The notes below the pieces were generated by a model. It ran no database searches. It saw nothing but the letters and a program-made list of their open reading frames with translations, and was not told the DNA's origin. A stretch of 64,000 nt of DNA from Arthrobacter sp. StoSoilB20 (GTDB lineage: Bacteria > Actinomycetota > Actinomycetes > Actinomycetales > Micrococcaceae), in assembly GCF_019977295.1 (NCBI RefSeq), contig NZ_AP024651.1, positions 1,488,001-1,552,000 of the forward strand. The letters are read 5' to 3'. Numbering within the stretch: the stretch's first letter is position 1; the number at the start of each line of letters is the position of its first letter. Shown here in pieces: positions 36,629 through 45,688 of the stretch. The position numbers and the translations under genes were made by a program.

Positions 36629-39600
36629 ATGAGCCTCAACGGTCTGCGCCGCGCCTTGGCGGAGGACAAGACTTTCGCCCGCGTGCGAACGGAAGCTCAG
36701 CGGCCCTTCAGCGACCGCAACACCGACTACCAGATCAGCGCTCCCACTGGAATGCGCGCTGTGCTGCTCGCCGAAATGGCCGACGCCCTGGCCTCCGCTG
36801 GTGACGACGGTGCCGGCGCTCCCGTGGTCCTCGCCGTCACAGCAACCGGACGTGAAGCCGAGGACCTCACCGCTGCGCTCGCCTCATATCTTCCGGCCGA
36901 ATCCGTGGCCACCTTCCCCAGCTGGGAAACCCTCCCGCACGAGCGGCTCTCCCCGCGCTCGGACACCGTCGGGCGCCGGCTTTCCGTCCTGCGCCGCCTG
37001 ACCCACCCCGAAACCTCGACGTCGGCCCCCTTGCGGGTAGTGGTGGCTCCCGTTCGCGCCGTGGTCCAGCCCATTGTTGCCGGCTTGGGGGACTTGGTTC
37101 CAGTGACACTGCAGGTGGGGCAGGAGCGTTCTTTCACGGAGGTTGTCAGGGCCCTGTCCGACGCAGCCTACGCACGTGTGGACATGGTGACGCACCGTGG
37201 CGAATTCGCGGTCCGCGGCGGCATCCTCGACGTCTTCCCACCCACCGAGGACCATCCCATCCGGGTGGAGTTCTTCGGCGACGAAGTGGACCAGATGCGC
37301 TGGTTCGCCGTGGCCGACCAGCGCTCGCTGTCCGCACCCGGCATTCACCACCCCACCGAACTGCACGCCCCGCCGTGCCGGGAAATCCTGATCACCGCCT
37401 CAGTCATGTCCCGCGCGGCCAGGCTCAAAGCCGACATGCCCGCAGCGGCGGACATGCTCGAGAAGATTGCCGGCGGGATCGCTGTTGAGGGCATGGAATC
37501 CCTTGCCCCGGTCCTGGTGGATGCCATGGTCCCGTTCGTTGACCAGCTCCCGGCGGGCTCCCTCTCCGTGGTCATCGAACCGGAAAAGGTCCGCACCCGC
37601 GCGCACGATCTCGCAGCCACCAACGAGGAATTCCTTGAAGCTGCGTGGTCAACTGCGTCCGACGGCGGTGCGGCGCCCCTTGACTTGTCTTCCCAGGCAT
37701 CCACCGACCTGCATGCGGCCAGTTTCCGGTCACTGACCGATACCCGTTCGGCCGCCCTCGCCCACGGCGTCTCCTGGTGGTCCATCACCTCGCTCGCCTC
37801 GGACGAGGACCTCGTCCTGGATATCGACGTCCTGAACATGCGGGCCCGCGAACCTCGCGGATACCAAGGCGAAGTGGCCGAGATGCTGGAATTCATCGGA
37901 TCCCGGGTCCGCGAGCAGTGGCGCGTGGTGGTGGTGACCGATGGTCCCGGACCTGCCCAACGCCTGGCCGAGCTGTTCCACGATGCCGATATTCCCTGCT
38001 CCCGGGTGGAGTCCCTGGACAAGGAGCCCCAACCGGGCATCATCGAGGTGACCACCGCCGCCGTCGGGCGTGGTTTTGTCCTTGACGGGCTCAAACTTGG
38101 CCTCTTGACCGAAGCCGACCTGCTGGGCCGGGCGACGGCAAGTTCCACCAAGGACATGCGGCGCATGCCCTCCAAGCGCCGCAACGCCGTGGACCCCCTC
38201 CAGCTGCACGCGGGCGATTTCGTGGTCCATGAGCAGCACGGCATCGGCCGGTTCGTGGAGCTCATCCAGCGCAAGGTGACCGGTACCTCGGCCTCCGATG
38301 CCGGCCTGCGCGAGTATCTGGTCCTGGAGTACGCCCCGTCCAAGCGCGGTGCTCCGGGGGACCGGCTCTTTGTACCGACTGACCAGCTGGACCAAGTGAC
38401 GCGCTACGTCGGCGGTGACACCCCTGCGCTGAGCAAGATGGGCGGTGCGGACTGGGCCAGCACCAAGTCCAAGGCCCGCAAGGCCGTCAAGGAAATCGCC
38501 GGCGAACTGATCCGCCTCTACTCCGCCCGCATGGCATCACGCGGCCATGCCTTTGCCCCGGACACTCCGTGGCAGCGAGAACTTGAAGAAGCGTTCCCGT
38601 ACGTGGAAACACCGGACCAGCTGACCACCATCAACGAAGTCAAAGCGGACATGGAACGCGAGATCCCCATGGACCGCCTGGTCTCCGGTGACGTGGGCTA
38701 CGGCAAGACCGAGATCGCTGTCCGCGCCGCCTTCAAAGCCGTCCAGGACGGCAAGCAAGTGGCTGTCCTGGTGCCCACCACGTTGTTGGCCCAGCAGCAC
38801 TACGAAACCTTCACGGAGCGTTTCTCCGGCTTCCCCCTGCGGGTAAAGCCGCTCTCCAGGTTCCAGAGCAGCAAGGAAGCGAAAGAAACCGCCGAGGGCG
38901 TCAAGAGCGGCGCTGTGGATGTGGTGATCGGTACGCACCGGCTCCTGTCCAAGGACTTCGAGTTCAAGGACCTCGGACTGGTGATCGTGGACGAGGAACA
39001 GCGCTTCGGTGTGGAGCACAAGGAAGCGCTGAAGAAGATGCGCACCAACGTCGATGTGTTGGCCATGAGTGCCACACCCATTCCCCGCACGCTGGAAATG
39101 TCGCTCACCGGTATCCGGGAAACCTCCACCCTGGCCACCCCTCCGGAGGAACGCCACCCGGTCCTGACCTACGTCGGTCCCTACACGAACAAGCAAACCT
39201 CCGCTGCCATCCGCAGGGAGCTGATGCGCGAAGGCCAGGTGTTCTTCGTCCACAACCGGGTCTCATCGATCGAGCGCATCGCGGCCCAAATCCGCGAACT
39301 GGTCCCCGAAGCCCGGGTCGAGGTGGCGCATGGTCAAATGTCCGAGAGCCGCCTCGAGAAAATCATCGTGGACTTCTGGGAGAAGCGGTTCGACGTCCTG
39401 GTCTGCACCACCATCATCGAAACCGGCCTGGATATCTCCAACGCAAACACCCTCATTGTCGATGGCGCTGACAAGTATGGGCTCTCGCAGCTCCACCAGC
39501 TCCGCGGACGCGTTGGACGTGGCCGTGAACGGGCCTACGCCTACTTCCTGTACCCCTCGGAAAAACCATTGGGCGAGGTAGCCTTGGAGCGTCTGAAGGC

Positions 39601-40261
39601 CGTAGCCGCGCACAACGAACTCGGCGCCGGCATGCAGCTGGCCATGAAGGACCTCGAAATCCGTGGTGCGGGAAACCTGCTGGGCGGCGAACAGTCGGGC
39701 CACATCCAGGGAGTCGGCTTCGACCTCTACATCCGCCTGGTAGGCGAGGCTGTGGCCGAATACCGCGGCGAGGCCGAAGAAAAGGCCGCGGAGATGAAGA
39801 TCGAGCTGCCCGTCAACGCCCACCTTCCGCACGACTACGTGCCAGGGGAAAGGCTGCGCCTGGAGGCCTACCGAAAACTGGCCGCTGCCATTACGTACGA
39901 GGCCATCGACGAGGTCCTGGCTGAACTCGTGGACCGTTACGGCGAGCCTCCGCTGCCCGCCCAAAACCTCATTGCCGTGGCGCGCTTCCGGGTAGGTGCC
40001 CGCGAAGCCGGCCTGTCCGACGTCGCGCTCCAAGGCAACTTCATCCGCTTCTCGCCGGCGCAACTACCGGAGTCCAAAACCATGCGCCTGAACCGAATGT
40101 ACCCGGGTTCCCAGGTGAAACCGGCACTGGACGCCGTCCTGATTCCCAAGCCCAAGACGGCCAAAATCGGTGGACGCGATCTTCAGGATGCCGAGATTTT
40201 GCAATGGGCCAACACCGTTATTGAAGCGATCTTCACCGACGCACCCGTGAAGGCCGGCTGA
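36629..40261 (+). CDS. mfd: Transcription-repair coupling factor
   Basis: Removes stalled RNA polymerase and recruits UvrA at lesions. It has 1210 residues. The N-terminal UvrB-like region has RGGILDVFPPTEDHPIRVEFF. The CarD-like RNA-polymerase-binding domain (about 527-600) has DFVVHEQHGIGRFVELIQRK. The translocase has Walker A GDVGYGKTEIAVRAAF (about 687) and DEEQRFGVEHKE, then TTIIETGLDISNANT and QLRGRVGRGRERAYAYFLY. A C-terminal TRCF domain ends the protein. The ATG at 36629 (TAGGAG upstream) is preferred over an in-frame start at 36590. All expected domains are present. Confidence 0.96.
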   Translation: MSLNGLRRALAEDKTFARVRTEAQRPFSDRNTDYQISAPTGMRAVLLAEMADALASAGDDGAGAPVVLAVTATGREAEDLTAALASYLPAESVATFPSWETLPHERLSPRSDTVGRRLSVLRRLTHPETSTSAPLRVVVAPVRAVVQPIVAGLGDLVPVTLQVGQERSFTEVVRALSDAAYARVDMVTHRGEFAVRGGILDVFPPTEDHPIRVEFFGDEVDQMRWFAVADQRSLSAPGIHHPTELHAPPCREILITASVMSRAARLKADMPAAADMLEKIAGGIAVEGMESLAPVLVDAMVPFVDQLPAGSLSVVIEPEKVRTRAHDLAATNEEFLEAAWSTASDGGAAPLDLSSQASTDLHAASFRSLTDTRSAALAHGVSWWSITSLASDEDLVLDIDVLNMRAREPRGYQGEVAEMLEFIGSRVREQWRVVVVTDGPGPAQRLAELFHDADIPCSRVESLDKEPQPGIIEVTTAAVGRGFVLDGLKLGLLTEADLLGRATASSTKDMRRMPSKRRNAVDPLQLHAGDFVVHEQHGIGRFVELIQRKVTGTSASDAGLREYLVLEYAPSKRGAPGDRLFVPTDQLDQVTRYVGGDTPALSKMGGADWASTKSKARKAVKEIAGELIRLYSARMASRGHAFAPDTPWQRELEEAFPYVETPDQLTTINEVKADMEREIPMDRLVSGDVGYGKTEIAVRAAFKAVQDGKQVAVLVPTTLLAQQHYETFTERFSGFPLRVKPLSRFQSSKEAKETAEGVKSGAVDVVIGTHRLLSKDFEFKDLGLVIVDEEQRFGVEHKEALKKMRTNVDVLAMSATPIPRTLEMSLTGIRETSTLATPPEERHPVLTYVGPYTNKQTSAAIRRELMREGQVFFVHNRVSSIERIAAQIRELVPEARVEVAHGQMSESRLEKIIVDFWEKRFDVLVCTTIIETGLDISNANTLIVDGADKYGLSQLHQLRGRVGRGRERAYAYFLYPSEKPLGEVALERLKAVAAHNELGAGMQLAMKDLEIRGAGNLLGGEQSGHIQGVGFDLYIRLVGEAVAEYRGEAEEKAAEMKIELPVNAHLPHDYVPGERLRLEAYRKLAAAITYEAIDEVLAELVDRYGEPPLPAQNLIAVARFRVGAREAGLSDVALQGNFIRFSPAQLPESKTMRLNRMYPGSQVKPALDAVLIPKPKTAKIGGRDLQDAEILQWANTVIEAIFTDAPVKAG

Positions 40262-40265
40262 CTGC

Positions 40266-41075
40266 ATGATGGGAGGACATCACGCCGCGTCAGGAGCCGC
40301 GGCGTGGATAGCTATTGCCTCAACCGGCCCGTACGCCCTTGGCTGGTACCCCTTGGATTCCACCGGAATCCTGATCGGAGCCATGGCGACGGCGGGAACT
40401 GCCTTGGTGGTGGACTGGGACCACCGGCACAGCACCATCGCCAACTCCCTGCCCCCATTGTCCAATGTGATTGCGGTGGGGATCGAAAAAGCCAGTGGCG
40501 GTCACCGGCAGGGGACCCATTCACTCCTGGGAGCCTCGGCATTTGTGGTGCTCGCAGCCATGGCGGCGCAGTTCCAAATGGACACTCCGGTGGGCAAGCT
40601 CTCCATCGGGGCTGGTTTGCTGTGCATGTTCATGATCAATCTGGCGGCCAAGGCGTTGAACCTGTTCCCGAAGTCCGGGTGGATCACCAACTGGCTCTTT
40701 GCTGTGGTGATGGCAGGTTTGGTCACCTGGTTTGCCCCGGACCAGTGGGGCTGGTTGCCCCTGTCCATGCTCACAGGTGTGGTGGTGCACATCGTGGGGG
40801 ACATGATCACTGTGGGTGGTGTACCGCTCCTGTGGCCCATTGTCATCAAGCCGCCGAAATTCCTGCGGAAATCCCCGATCCGGGGGATCTGGCGGCCAAA
40901 TGGAGCCTTCTCCATCCCGCTGCTGGGGAGGGCCGGTTCCCGACGCGAATGGTTGGTCCTGATACCGGTCAGCGGTTACGCCATGGTGGGCATGGGAGCT
41001 GCGGCGTGGACGCTGGCGCAACAGCACTGGCCAGGGGTTCTGGCGGCCTTGGGGGGCGTAGTGCAGGTCCCCTGA
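40266..41075 (+). CDS. YdjM/DUF457-like membrane-bound metal-dependent hydrolase
   Basis: Integral membrane protein of 269 residues. The N-terminal GGHHAASGAAAWI has the paired His of this family. VVDWDHRHSTIANSLPP and GGHRQGTHSLLGASAF give further Asp/His candidates for metal binding, and VVHIVGDMITVGGVPLLWP lies near residue 180. Five to six hydrophobic segments are visible. The family (YdjM, LexA-regulated in E. coli) is predicted hydrolytic, with no defined substrate. It starts 4 bp after mfd, so it is likely cotranscribed with this repair gene. Confidence 0.85.
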   Translation: MMGGHHAASGAAAWIAIASTGPYALGWYPLDSTGILIGAMATAGTALVVDWDHRHSTIANSLPPLSNVIAVGIEKASGGHRQGTHSLLGASAFVVLAAMAAQFQMDTPVGKLSIGAGLLCMFMINLAAKALNLFPKSGWITNWLFAVVMAGLVTWFAPDQWGWLPLSMLTGVVVHIVGDMITVGGVPLLWPIVIKPPKFLRKSPIRGIWRPNGAFSIPLLGRAGSRREWLVLIPVSGYAMVGMGAAAWTLAQQHWPGVLAALGGVVQVP

Positions 41076-41107
41076 CGGCCCGGCGGCTGTCTTCGTTTGG
41101 CTCAAAA

Positions 41108-41147
41108 AGAAATGCGGCCCGGGTATGAACCCGGGCCGCATTTCTTT
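41108..41147. terminator. Bidirectional terminator
   Basis: Arms AAATGCGGCCCGGG (41110-41123) and CCCGGGCCGCATTT (41130-41143) with a 6-nt loop, A-run before and T-run after. It lies between convergent genes. Confidence 0.92.
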
Positions 41148-41160
41148 GAAGATAAGAGGC

Positions 41161-41388
41161 TTAGTTTTCGCCGGCGGAGTCAGAGCGGCCAAGAATGGTC
41201 TGTGGGATCCAGAAAGCCAGGGCGAAAAGGCCGAGGCAAACGGCCATGGGCCACGGGTTCTCGAGGCTGAGGAAAGACAGCGAGTAGATGGCGCCCAGGA
41301 AGAGCACAATCATGACCAGGAACAGGACAATGCTCTGGACCAGGTTGTTTTCGCGCTCGATGGGGGCGCTGGTTGCGTTCTTCGACAT
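41161..41388 (-). CDS. Small two-helix membrane protein
   Basis: Protein of 75 residues with a polar N-terminus and two hydrophobic helices (about 17-40 and 47-65) ending in an Asp/Glu tail. An excellent Shine-Dalgarno (GAGGAGGAACG) precedes the ATG. It is encoded between a terminator and deoC, with deoC upstream on the same strand and a 53-bp gap. I do not recognise a family. Confidence 0.75.
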   Translation of the reverse strand: MSKNATSAPIERENNLVQSIVLFLVMIVLFLGAIYSLSFLSLENPWPMAVCLGLFALAFWIPQTILGRSDSAGEN

Positions 41389-41441
41389 TCGTTCCTCCTC
41401 GGCCCCGCAGGGCTCAAAATCTCTGGTGGTCCTGGAAGCCC

Positions 41442-42134
41442 CTAGTAGGCAGATGAACCCTGTTCACCCTTGACAATGGCAATTCCCGAACTCGCACCGA
41501 TACGTGTTGCACCAGCAGCAATCATAGCCTGTGCATCGGCAAGGGACCGCACTCCGCCGGACGCTTTGACCCCAATATCCGGCCCAACGGTCTTGCGCAT
41601 CAACGCTACGTCTTCAACGGTTGCTCCTCCGCCGTTGAATCCGGTGGAAGTCTTCACGAAGTCCGCCCCTGCCTCCACGGCCGCTTCGCAGGCGATGACC
41701 TTCTGTTCGTCGTTCAACATGGACGTCTCGATGATGACCTTCAGGATGGCCTCACCTGCGTGGACCGTCTCGGCCACGGCCTTGATGTCGTCCACCAGCG
41801 CACCCTTGTCATTGGCCCGGGCGGAAGCCATGTTGATCACCATGTCGATCTCGTCAGCGCCGTCGAGGACCGCTCCGCGGGCTTCGAACGACTTGACGTC
41901 GCTGGGCGTGGCGCCCAGCGGGAACCCGATGACCGAACACGTCAGCACACCGGAGCCCTTGAGTGCTTTGGTTACGGTTTTGACCCAGACAGGGTTCACG
42001 CAGACGGACTTGAACCGGTATTCGATGGCTTCGGCGCAGACCTTGAGGACGTCTGCTTCGCTGGCCTCCGGCTTCAGCAGGGTGTGGTCGATGTAGGAGG
42101 CGATGTTCGCCGGGGCGACCGCTTGGTTGCTCAT
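41442..42134 (-). CDS. deoC: Deoxyribose-phosphate aldolase
   Basis: Class I aldolase that cleaves 2-deoxyribose-5-phosphate to glyceraldehyde-3-phosphate and acetaldehyde in deoxynucleoside catabolism. It has 230 residues. Motifs are [29 protein letters not shown], the Schiff-base Lys in [16 protein letters not shown] (about 158) and [20 protein letters not shown] with the second active Lys. I choose the ATG at 42134 (GGAAGGATCCC upstream). The open frame runs 17 codons further, but that extension is basic and unlike DeoC. Confidence 0.96.
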   Translation of the reverse strand: MSNQAVAPANIASYIDHTLLKPEASEADVLKVCAEAIEYRFKSVCVNPVWVKTVTKALKGSGVLTCSVIGFPLGATPSDVKSFEARGAVLDGADEIDMVINMASARANDKGALVDDIKAVAETVHAGEAILKVIIETSMLNDEQKVIACEAAVEAGADFVKTSTGFNGGGATVEDVALMRKTVGPDIGVKASGGVRSLADAQAMIAAGATRIGASSGIAIVKGEQGSSAY

Positions 42135-42270
42135 GGGATCCTTCCGTGCAGGGCGTGGCCGGCCCGGTGGCCGCAGGGTTGTCACTGCCCGTCAAAGGAC
42201 CATCTTGCCACATGGGTTGCCTGCCGCAGGGAGGGACTGGGTGCCGTGGAAGACGGCCACGCCGCGCTGG

Positions 42271-43218
42271 CTAAGCAGCCATCGGGACCTGCTGATCTTC
42301 AGTACCCCGCAGGCCCAACAGCATGCCGGAGGCGCACAACATCGCAGAAGACTCGGCGGAGAGCAGCAAACCAAGGCGGAGCCCATCACATGAAGCAGCA
42401 TCACCGATCGCCCAGATGCCCGGGACGGAGGTTGCGAGGTCGCGCCCAACGGAAATGCCGCCGTCGGAGGCAACCAGCAAGCCTGCACTCCCGGCGAGTT
42501 CATTGCGGGCGGTCCGTTCCTCGGCAAGGACCACGAGGTCACCCTTCATGCTGCTGCCGTCCTCGAACAGGATGCCAGTGGCCGGCAGGTTTGAAGCGGT
42601 CTCTTCGGCAACGCCCGAAGCGGCAACGCCTGACGCGGCAACGCCTGACGCGGCAACGCCTGACGCGGCAACGCCTGACGCGGCAACGACGGCGGCAGGG
42701 CGGAGGGTGGTGCGGACGGGACGGACTCCACGGGCGCGCAGCACTGCCTCAGCCTGGCCCGCGGCAGGTCCATTGCCCACCAGGATTCCCAAGGGACGGC
42801 GGCCTACCAGTTTGGTGAGGTCTTTGACGGCTTCACCGATAGCGGCGGCGTCGTCGATGGTGGAATAGCTCAGGCCGGATTCGGCTCCCACTACGGGCGG
42901 GAGGGAGGGCGCCGAGCCGGTGGCAATGACCAACTGGTCATAGGAGAACTCCATGCCGTCCACGGTAGTGACAATTTTGGCGCCGGAGTCGATGAAGCTG
43001 GCCGGCTGCCCGAAGCGCACCGAAACCTGGGGGAGTTCGGCGAGTTCCAGCAAGGCGTCGGGGCAGTCGTCGCGATTGCTGAGAACGGTGATGGTGCCCT
43101 TGAACGGGCCCTGCCGGGAGTCCGACCCGCCTGTGAGCCGCCGCACCAAAGCCTGGGCCGCGGGGCCTGCGCCTGCGATGACGATGTGGAGGGAAGCTGC
43201 GGACGGGGTGGCGGACAT
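42271..43218 (-). CDS. Stand-alone FAD-dependent oxidoreductase (NirB-N-terminus-like)
   Basis: Flavoprotein of 315 residues of the pyridine-nucleotide-disulfide type. The FAD motif HIVIAGAGPAAQALVRRL is at the N-terminus, YDQLVIATGSAPSLPPV lies near residue 100, the second nucleotide motif GILVGNGPAAGQAEAVL near 145, and PGIWAIGDAASCDG near 280. The fold resembles the FAD half of assimilatory nitrite reductase or rubredoxin reductase. No redox partner is adjacent. Residues about 180-205 are five VAASG pentapeptides from a DNA repeat, in a loop following the second nucleotide site. A perfect palindrome lies about 110 bp upstream. Electron acceptor unknown. Confidence 0.78.
   Translation of the reverse strand: MSATPSAASLHIVIAGAGPAAQALVRRLTGGSDSRQGPFKGTITVLSNRDDCPDALLELAELPQVSVRFGQPASFIDSGAKIVTTVDGMEFSYDQLVIATGSAPSLPPVVGAESGLSYSTIDDAAAIGEAVKDLTKLVGRRPLGILVGNGPAAGQAEAVLRARGVRPVRTTLRPAAVVAASGVAASGVAASGVAASGVAASGVAEETASNLPATGILFEDGSSMKGDLVVLAEERTARNELAGSAGLLVASDGGISVGRDLATSVPGIWAIGDAASCDGLRLGLLLSAESSAMLCASGMLLGLRGTEDQQVPMAA
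42608..42682. repeat. Five in-frame 15-bp repeats (VAASG) within the FAD oxidoreductase
   Basis: Units GCAACGCCTGACGCG at 42623, 42638, 42653 and 42668 are identical. The unit at 42608 differs slightly. Four identical copies in a row point to recent slippage. Confidence 0.95.
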
Positions 43219-43328
43219 GTTTTGCCCTTTCGCTCAGATGACCTGCTGTTGATCATCAGCGTAGGCGGCTGGTTTTTCGCTGGTGTTTCCCCGCTGTTGC
43301 CATCTTTGGCGTATCCGTAGCGCGCTGT

Positions 43329-43342
43329 TTACCGGCCGGTAA
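43329..43342. promoter_or_regulatory. 14-bp perfect palindrome upstream of FAD oxidoreductase
   Basis: TTACCGGCCGGTAA is a perfect dyad 111 bp upstream of the minus-strand start at 43218 and 33 bp past the patatin stop. No T-run follows, so an operator is more likely than a terminator. Confidence 0.4.
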
Positions 43343-43374
43343 TAACGTGCGTCACATTAGCTCCGCGGACGGGA

Positions 43375-44730
43375 TCAATATCGGCGCAGCAGCTCACGGA
43401 GCCCGTTGCCCGCGAAAGCTGCCACCGCTCCTGCGCGGTCCACAAATCCGTGAGCGCCCACTGGTTCGACGGAGGCCAGAAGCCCGGCAGCATCTCCCAG
43501 GCTCATGGTCATATCGGCCGCGAGCCCGCCGACTTCGAGCCGGGCGTGACGCGAATCAGCCCAGGCGTCGGGCCCGGGGTCATCGCTCAGGGTCCGTGTC
43601 AGCGCAAGGGTTTGCCACCCGCCGTCGACCCTTATCCGGGCACGGTACGTGAGGTCATCGCCATGGGTTTCCAGCCGCCCGCCGGCCAGGAATGCCCGTC
43701 CGAAGCGGGAGTGTTCCAGATAGCCCGTGAGTTGCGGCGCTTCATCCCCGGGATCGGAGGGAAGAATTACCGCCGCTTTGAAAGTCAGGGGCGAGCCATC
43801 CAGCGTGCCCCGGAGCGTGTCGGTAAAGCGGACTCCTGGCGCAGGGTCTGTCATTGCCGTGCATGTGGCGTCCTTGGCCAGCCCTGCGGAGGTCATGGTG
43901 TCCAGATAGGCGCGGGCATCCCTGTACCCCATGCCGATCAGTGCATCGGCGTCGACCCTGCCCAGGTAGAACTCCGGATCCAGGGGGAGGGGGTGGCGGG
44001 GGCGGATCACGTGCAGCACAAACTCCTGTCCTGCGGCTGCGGCAGCGTCGAAGTCAGCCAGGAGGGCGCCCATGGCACTCATCTCGATCATGTGGACGTA
44101 TTGTTCCAGTGGCCCGTCGCCCCAATACGGGGTGTTACCGATGCACCAGACCAGCCATATCTCTTCGGCGCCGCGCCGAAGGGCTTCGGCTACGTTGGCG
44201 TCCCTGATCCAGACGGCGTCGGTCCAGATTTTCCCTTCGCGGCGCAGGGGTTTGAGGAAGATCGGAAGCGACATGCCTGCAGCCATCAGCCCGGCGTCAA
44301 TGTCCGCGGCGTCGATTGCGTGGCAGCGCTTTTCGGTGAACTCCACCACGTTGAAGGAACCCTCGACGGCGTCGGCTTGGGTTGCGCGGGAACGGATGGT
44401 GGCGTCGTTGATGCCCAAGGCGGGAAATACCTTGCCGAGGATGCCGTCGGCGTCGCCAAGGGCGGGCAGGGACCACGGGCCCTTGAGGTAGTCACCCACG
44501 GGCAATGCTGAGCCGAAGTCCTTGACGTCAACGCCTGACCAGCGGGCGCACATCTCTTCCGGCGGGACACCGGAGAGCATCATGCCCGCCGTGAGGATCC
44601 CGCCGGAGGTGCCGTCAATGTGCTGGAATTCCAGGCCTTCCTCGGCGAGCGCTTTCACCACGCCGGCTTGCCAGGCCACCCGCATGCCGCCCCCGGCGAG
44701 GACCAGTGAACGCTTTGCCGCGTGTTTCAT
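43375..44730 (-). CDS. Patatin-like phospholipase
   Basis: Predicted lipid acyl hydrolase of 451 residues. The oxyanion loop GGGMRVAWQAGVVKAL lies near residue 12, the nucleophile elbow DGTSGGILTAG near residue 42, and the dyad Asp is probably in KIWTDAVWIRDA near residue 172. The C-terminal third (about 310-451) is a separate beta-rich region (FTDTLRGTLDGSPLTFKAAV...) not typical of patatins, and it may bind lipid. It is last in the seven-gene operon. Its ATG overlaps the upstream stop by 4 bp. A cytosolic or membrane-surface role on the same lipid as the neighbours is inferred. Confidence 0.85.
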   Translation of the reverse strand: MKHAAKRSLVLAGGGMRVAWQAGVVKALAEEGLEFQHIDGTSGGILTAGMMLSGVPPEEMCARWSGVDVKDFGSALPVGDYLKGPWSLPALGDADGILGKVFPALGINDATIRSRATQADAVEGSFNVVEFTEKRCHAIDAADIDAGLMAAGMSLPIFLKPLRREGKIWTDAVWIRDANVAEALRRGAEEIWLVWCIGNTPYWGDGPLEQYVHMIEMSAMGALLADFDAAAAAGQEFVLHVIRPRHPLPLDPEFYLGRVDADALIGMGYRDARAYLDTMTSAGLAKDATCTAMTDPAPGVRFTDTLRGTLDGSPLTFKAAVILPSDPGDEAPQLTGYLEHSRFGRAFLAGGRLETHGDDLTYRARIRVDGGWQTLALTRTLSDDPGPDAWADSRHARLEVGGLAADMTMSLGDAAGLLASVEPVGAHGFVDRAGAVAAFAGNGLRELLRRY

Positions 44731-45209
44731 CCTGGCAGCCCGATGGTGGCCGGCGCGGCGGTGAGGCGGCGCCAATGGATGAGGAGGAGGATCCCGGTTG
44801 CGAGGTCGAAGAAGGCCACCATCAGGGCAATGGGCGCGAAGACGCCGTTGAGGACGCCGATGCCCACGGCTCCGAAGGCCCCGGTTTTCTGGAGCGCGGA
44901 CCACAGCACCACTTCGGGGGAGGGAGGGTCGTTGAGAAGGGTGTTGAGGAGAAGGCCGCCGACCACCACCATGAACATTCCCACGGTGCCAAAGAGTTGG
45001 CGGGTCACGGGTGTGGAGTCCGCGCCGATCAGTTGCAGGACTTGCCCGCCGAAAGGGACCTGTATTGCTCCGGTCAGGACCGTGATGATGGCAATGACGG
45101 CGAGTACCGCACGGAGGGGGTCGGCGGCCGCCCAGGCGGCGGTACCTGGCGGGTGCGGTTTCCGGGCTTGTGCCGGATGTCCGGGTTGGGTTGGCTGGTG
45201 CGCGTTCAC
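44727..45209 (-). CDS. Four-helix membrane protein, operon gene 6
   Basis: Protein of 160 residues. A polar, Pro-rich start (NAHQPTQPGHPAQARKPHPP) is followed by hydrophobic helices near 32-50, 70-90, 105-125 and 128-148, ending in WRRLTAAPATIGLPG. No catalytic motif is visible and I recognise no family. The GTG start at 45209 overlaps the previous stop (GTGA), and its own stop overlaps the patatin start (ATGA). Confidence 0.72.
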   Translation of the reverse strand: MNAHQPTQPGHPAQARKPHPPGTAAWAAADPLRAVLAVIAIITVLTGAIQVPFGGQVLQLIGADSTPVTRQLFGTVGMFMVVVGGLLLNTLLNDPPSPEVVLWSALQKTGAFGAVGIGVLNGVFAPIALMVAFFDLATGILLLIHWRRLTAAPATIGLPG

Positions 45210-45688
45210 GCGTATGACTCGAGCAGCCGGCCACGGTCCACCAGGAGCCACACCATGGCGGCCCAGGTGAGGGTGGAGACGTAGAAGCGGATGTCGTTGA
45301 GCATCATCCAGCGTTTGAGCAATGACCTCAGCTCGGTGTCGTCGGCAAAGTCGCCGCCGCGGATCCGGATGTTGATGGGGATGATGATCCCTTGCCCCAC
45401 CCAGGTCAGGACGATGATTCCCAGCAGGCAGATCACTGCGGGGATGACACGGACGGTGCCCCATTCGGACCACACCAGGATGCCGCCGGAGATGAACATG
45501 ACGGGCACCACGATGGTGAAGAACTTGGTGGCCGCCCGGGTGGGGATGCCGAAGTGCATGTCCACGTTATCGCGGGCCAACGATTCCCACGTGGGGTAGA
45601 GGAAGAACTTCAGGACCCACATGGTGCCCACGTACATGGTTGCGCCGAAGAGAAAGTAGAGGGCGTTCAGCAGGAGGAGCCAGTTCAC
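45206..45688 (-). CDS. Four-helix membrane protein, operon gene 5
   Basis: Protein of 160 residues starting at GTG 45688, coupled to the upstream stop by GTGA. Hydrophobic helices lie near 5-30, 50-75, 80-105 and 135-155. FFLYPTWESLARDNVDMHFG and IPINIRIRGGDFADDTELRS are the conserved-looking loops. The size equals that of its downstream neighbour, which suggests a pair of membrane subunits. The open frame extends 55 codons upstream, but that part overlaps the previous gene and is not protein-like. Function unknown. Confidence 0.75.
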   Translation of the reverse strand: MNWLLLLNALYFLFGATMYVGTMWVLKFFLYPTWESLARDNVDMHFGIPTRAATKFFTIVVPVMFISGGILVWSEWGTVRVIPAVICLLGIIVLTWVGQGIIIPINIRIRGGDFADDTELRSLLKRWMMLNDIRFYVSTLTWAAMVWLLVDRGRLLESYA

